Under the pieces are notes generated by a model. That model ran no database searches and had not been told where the DNA came from. It saw nothing but the letters and a program-made list of their open reading frames with translations. 64,000 bases of DNA from Amycolatopsis regifaucium (GTDB taxonomy: Bacteria; Actinomycetota; Actinomycetes; Mycobacteriales; Pseudonocardiaceae): positions 152,821-216,820 of the forward strand of contig NZ_LQCI01000009.1 in the NCBI RefSeq assembly GCF_001613935.1. The letters are read 5' to 3'. Positions within the stretch are counted from its first letter, which is position 1. The number at the start of each line of letters is the position of its first letter. Positions 63,958 through 64,000 of the stretch are shown piece after piece. The position numbers and the translations under genes are program-made.

Positions 63958-64000
63958 GACGTCGTTTCCTTCGGTCATCGGGATGGGCGTTCGGCCGTTT

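Overview
The window is high-GC actinobacterial DNA. LuxR/LAL, TetR, LacI, MarR and PadR regulators, a DUF574 methyltransferase, pentapeptide-repeat proteins, a ricin-type lectin, CBM2 enzymes, a cholesterol oxidase and DUF4383 together suggest a soil member of the Pseudonocardiaceae, most likely Amycolatopsis or a relative. That placement is inferred from gene content. No rRNA, tRNA or CRISPR array was seen.

The left end (1-9,100) is an accessory region with decayed genes. It holds the 3' part of a LuxR regulator, a broken MFS/TetR pair fused by a deletion, a SulP transporter, a phosphodiesterase-annotated-type protein, a small membrane protein, a decayed hydroxypyruvate-isomerase-like gene, a pentapeptide-repeat protein, and a 43-codon ORF with its own terminator.

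The most unusual block is 9,426-21,991. A leftward operon encodes three paralogues of an unrecognised ~265-residue family, a fatty acyl-AMP ligase and a stand-alone acyl carrier protein, with no NRPS or PKS. All three paralogues keep one Cys in the same C-terminal motif. Across a transposase remnant, a rightward gene encodes a 2,195-residue LamG-type protein. A lipidated-protein system is a reasonable but untested hypothesis.

From 22,000 to 34,300 there are a DUF574 methyltransferase, a MarR remnant, a complete Dpp/Opp-type ABC importer and a cupin. Two identical LacI-type operators lie between importer and cupin, with the LacI gene next door. A secreted beta-trefoil lectin follows, then a PadR / alpha-beta hydrolase / FAD monooxygenase operon whose promoter carries a KstR-like site.

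From 34,700 to 44,900 lie a second pentapeptide-repeat protein, a LanM lanthionine synthetase with a downstream precursor-like peptide that has no Cys, a LAL regulator, a glutaredoxin-like protein, a BrkB-family protein and a DUF4383 protein.

From 45,000 to 60,000 are three secreted beta-helix proteins with carbohydrate-binding modules, a LuxR ATPase regulator, a zinc-ribbon protein facing a TPR protein, a secreted M15-like peptidase, a coupled FTCD_C-folD pair, and a TetR/methyltransferase pair with a palindrome filling the promoter spacer. The right end has an S4 RNA-binding protein, a Tat-exported cholesterol oxidase behind a KstR-like promoter, and a coupled AhpD-like / NAD(P)-binding reductase pair.
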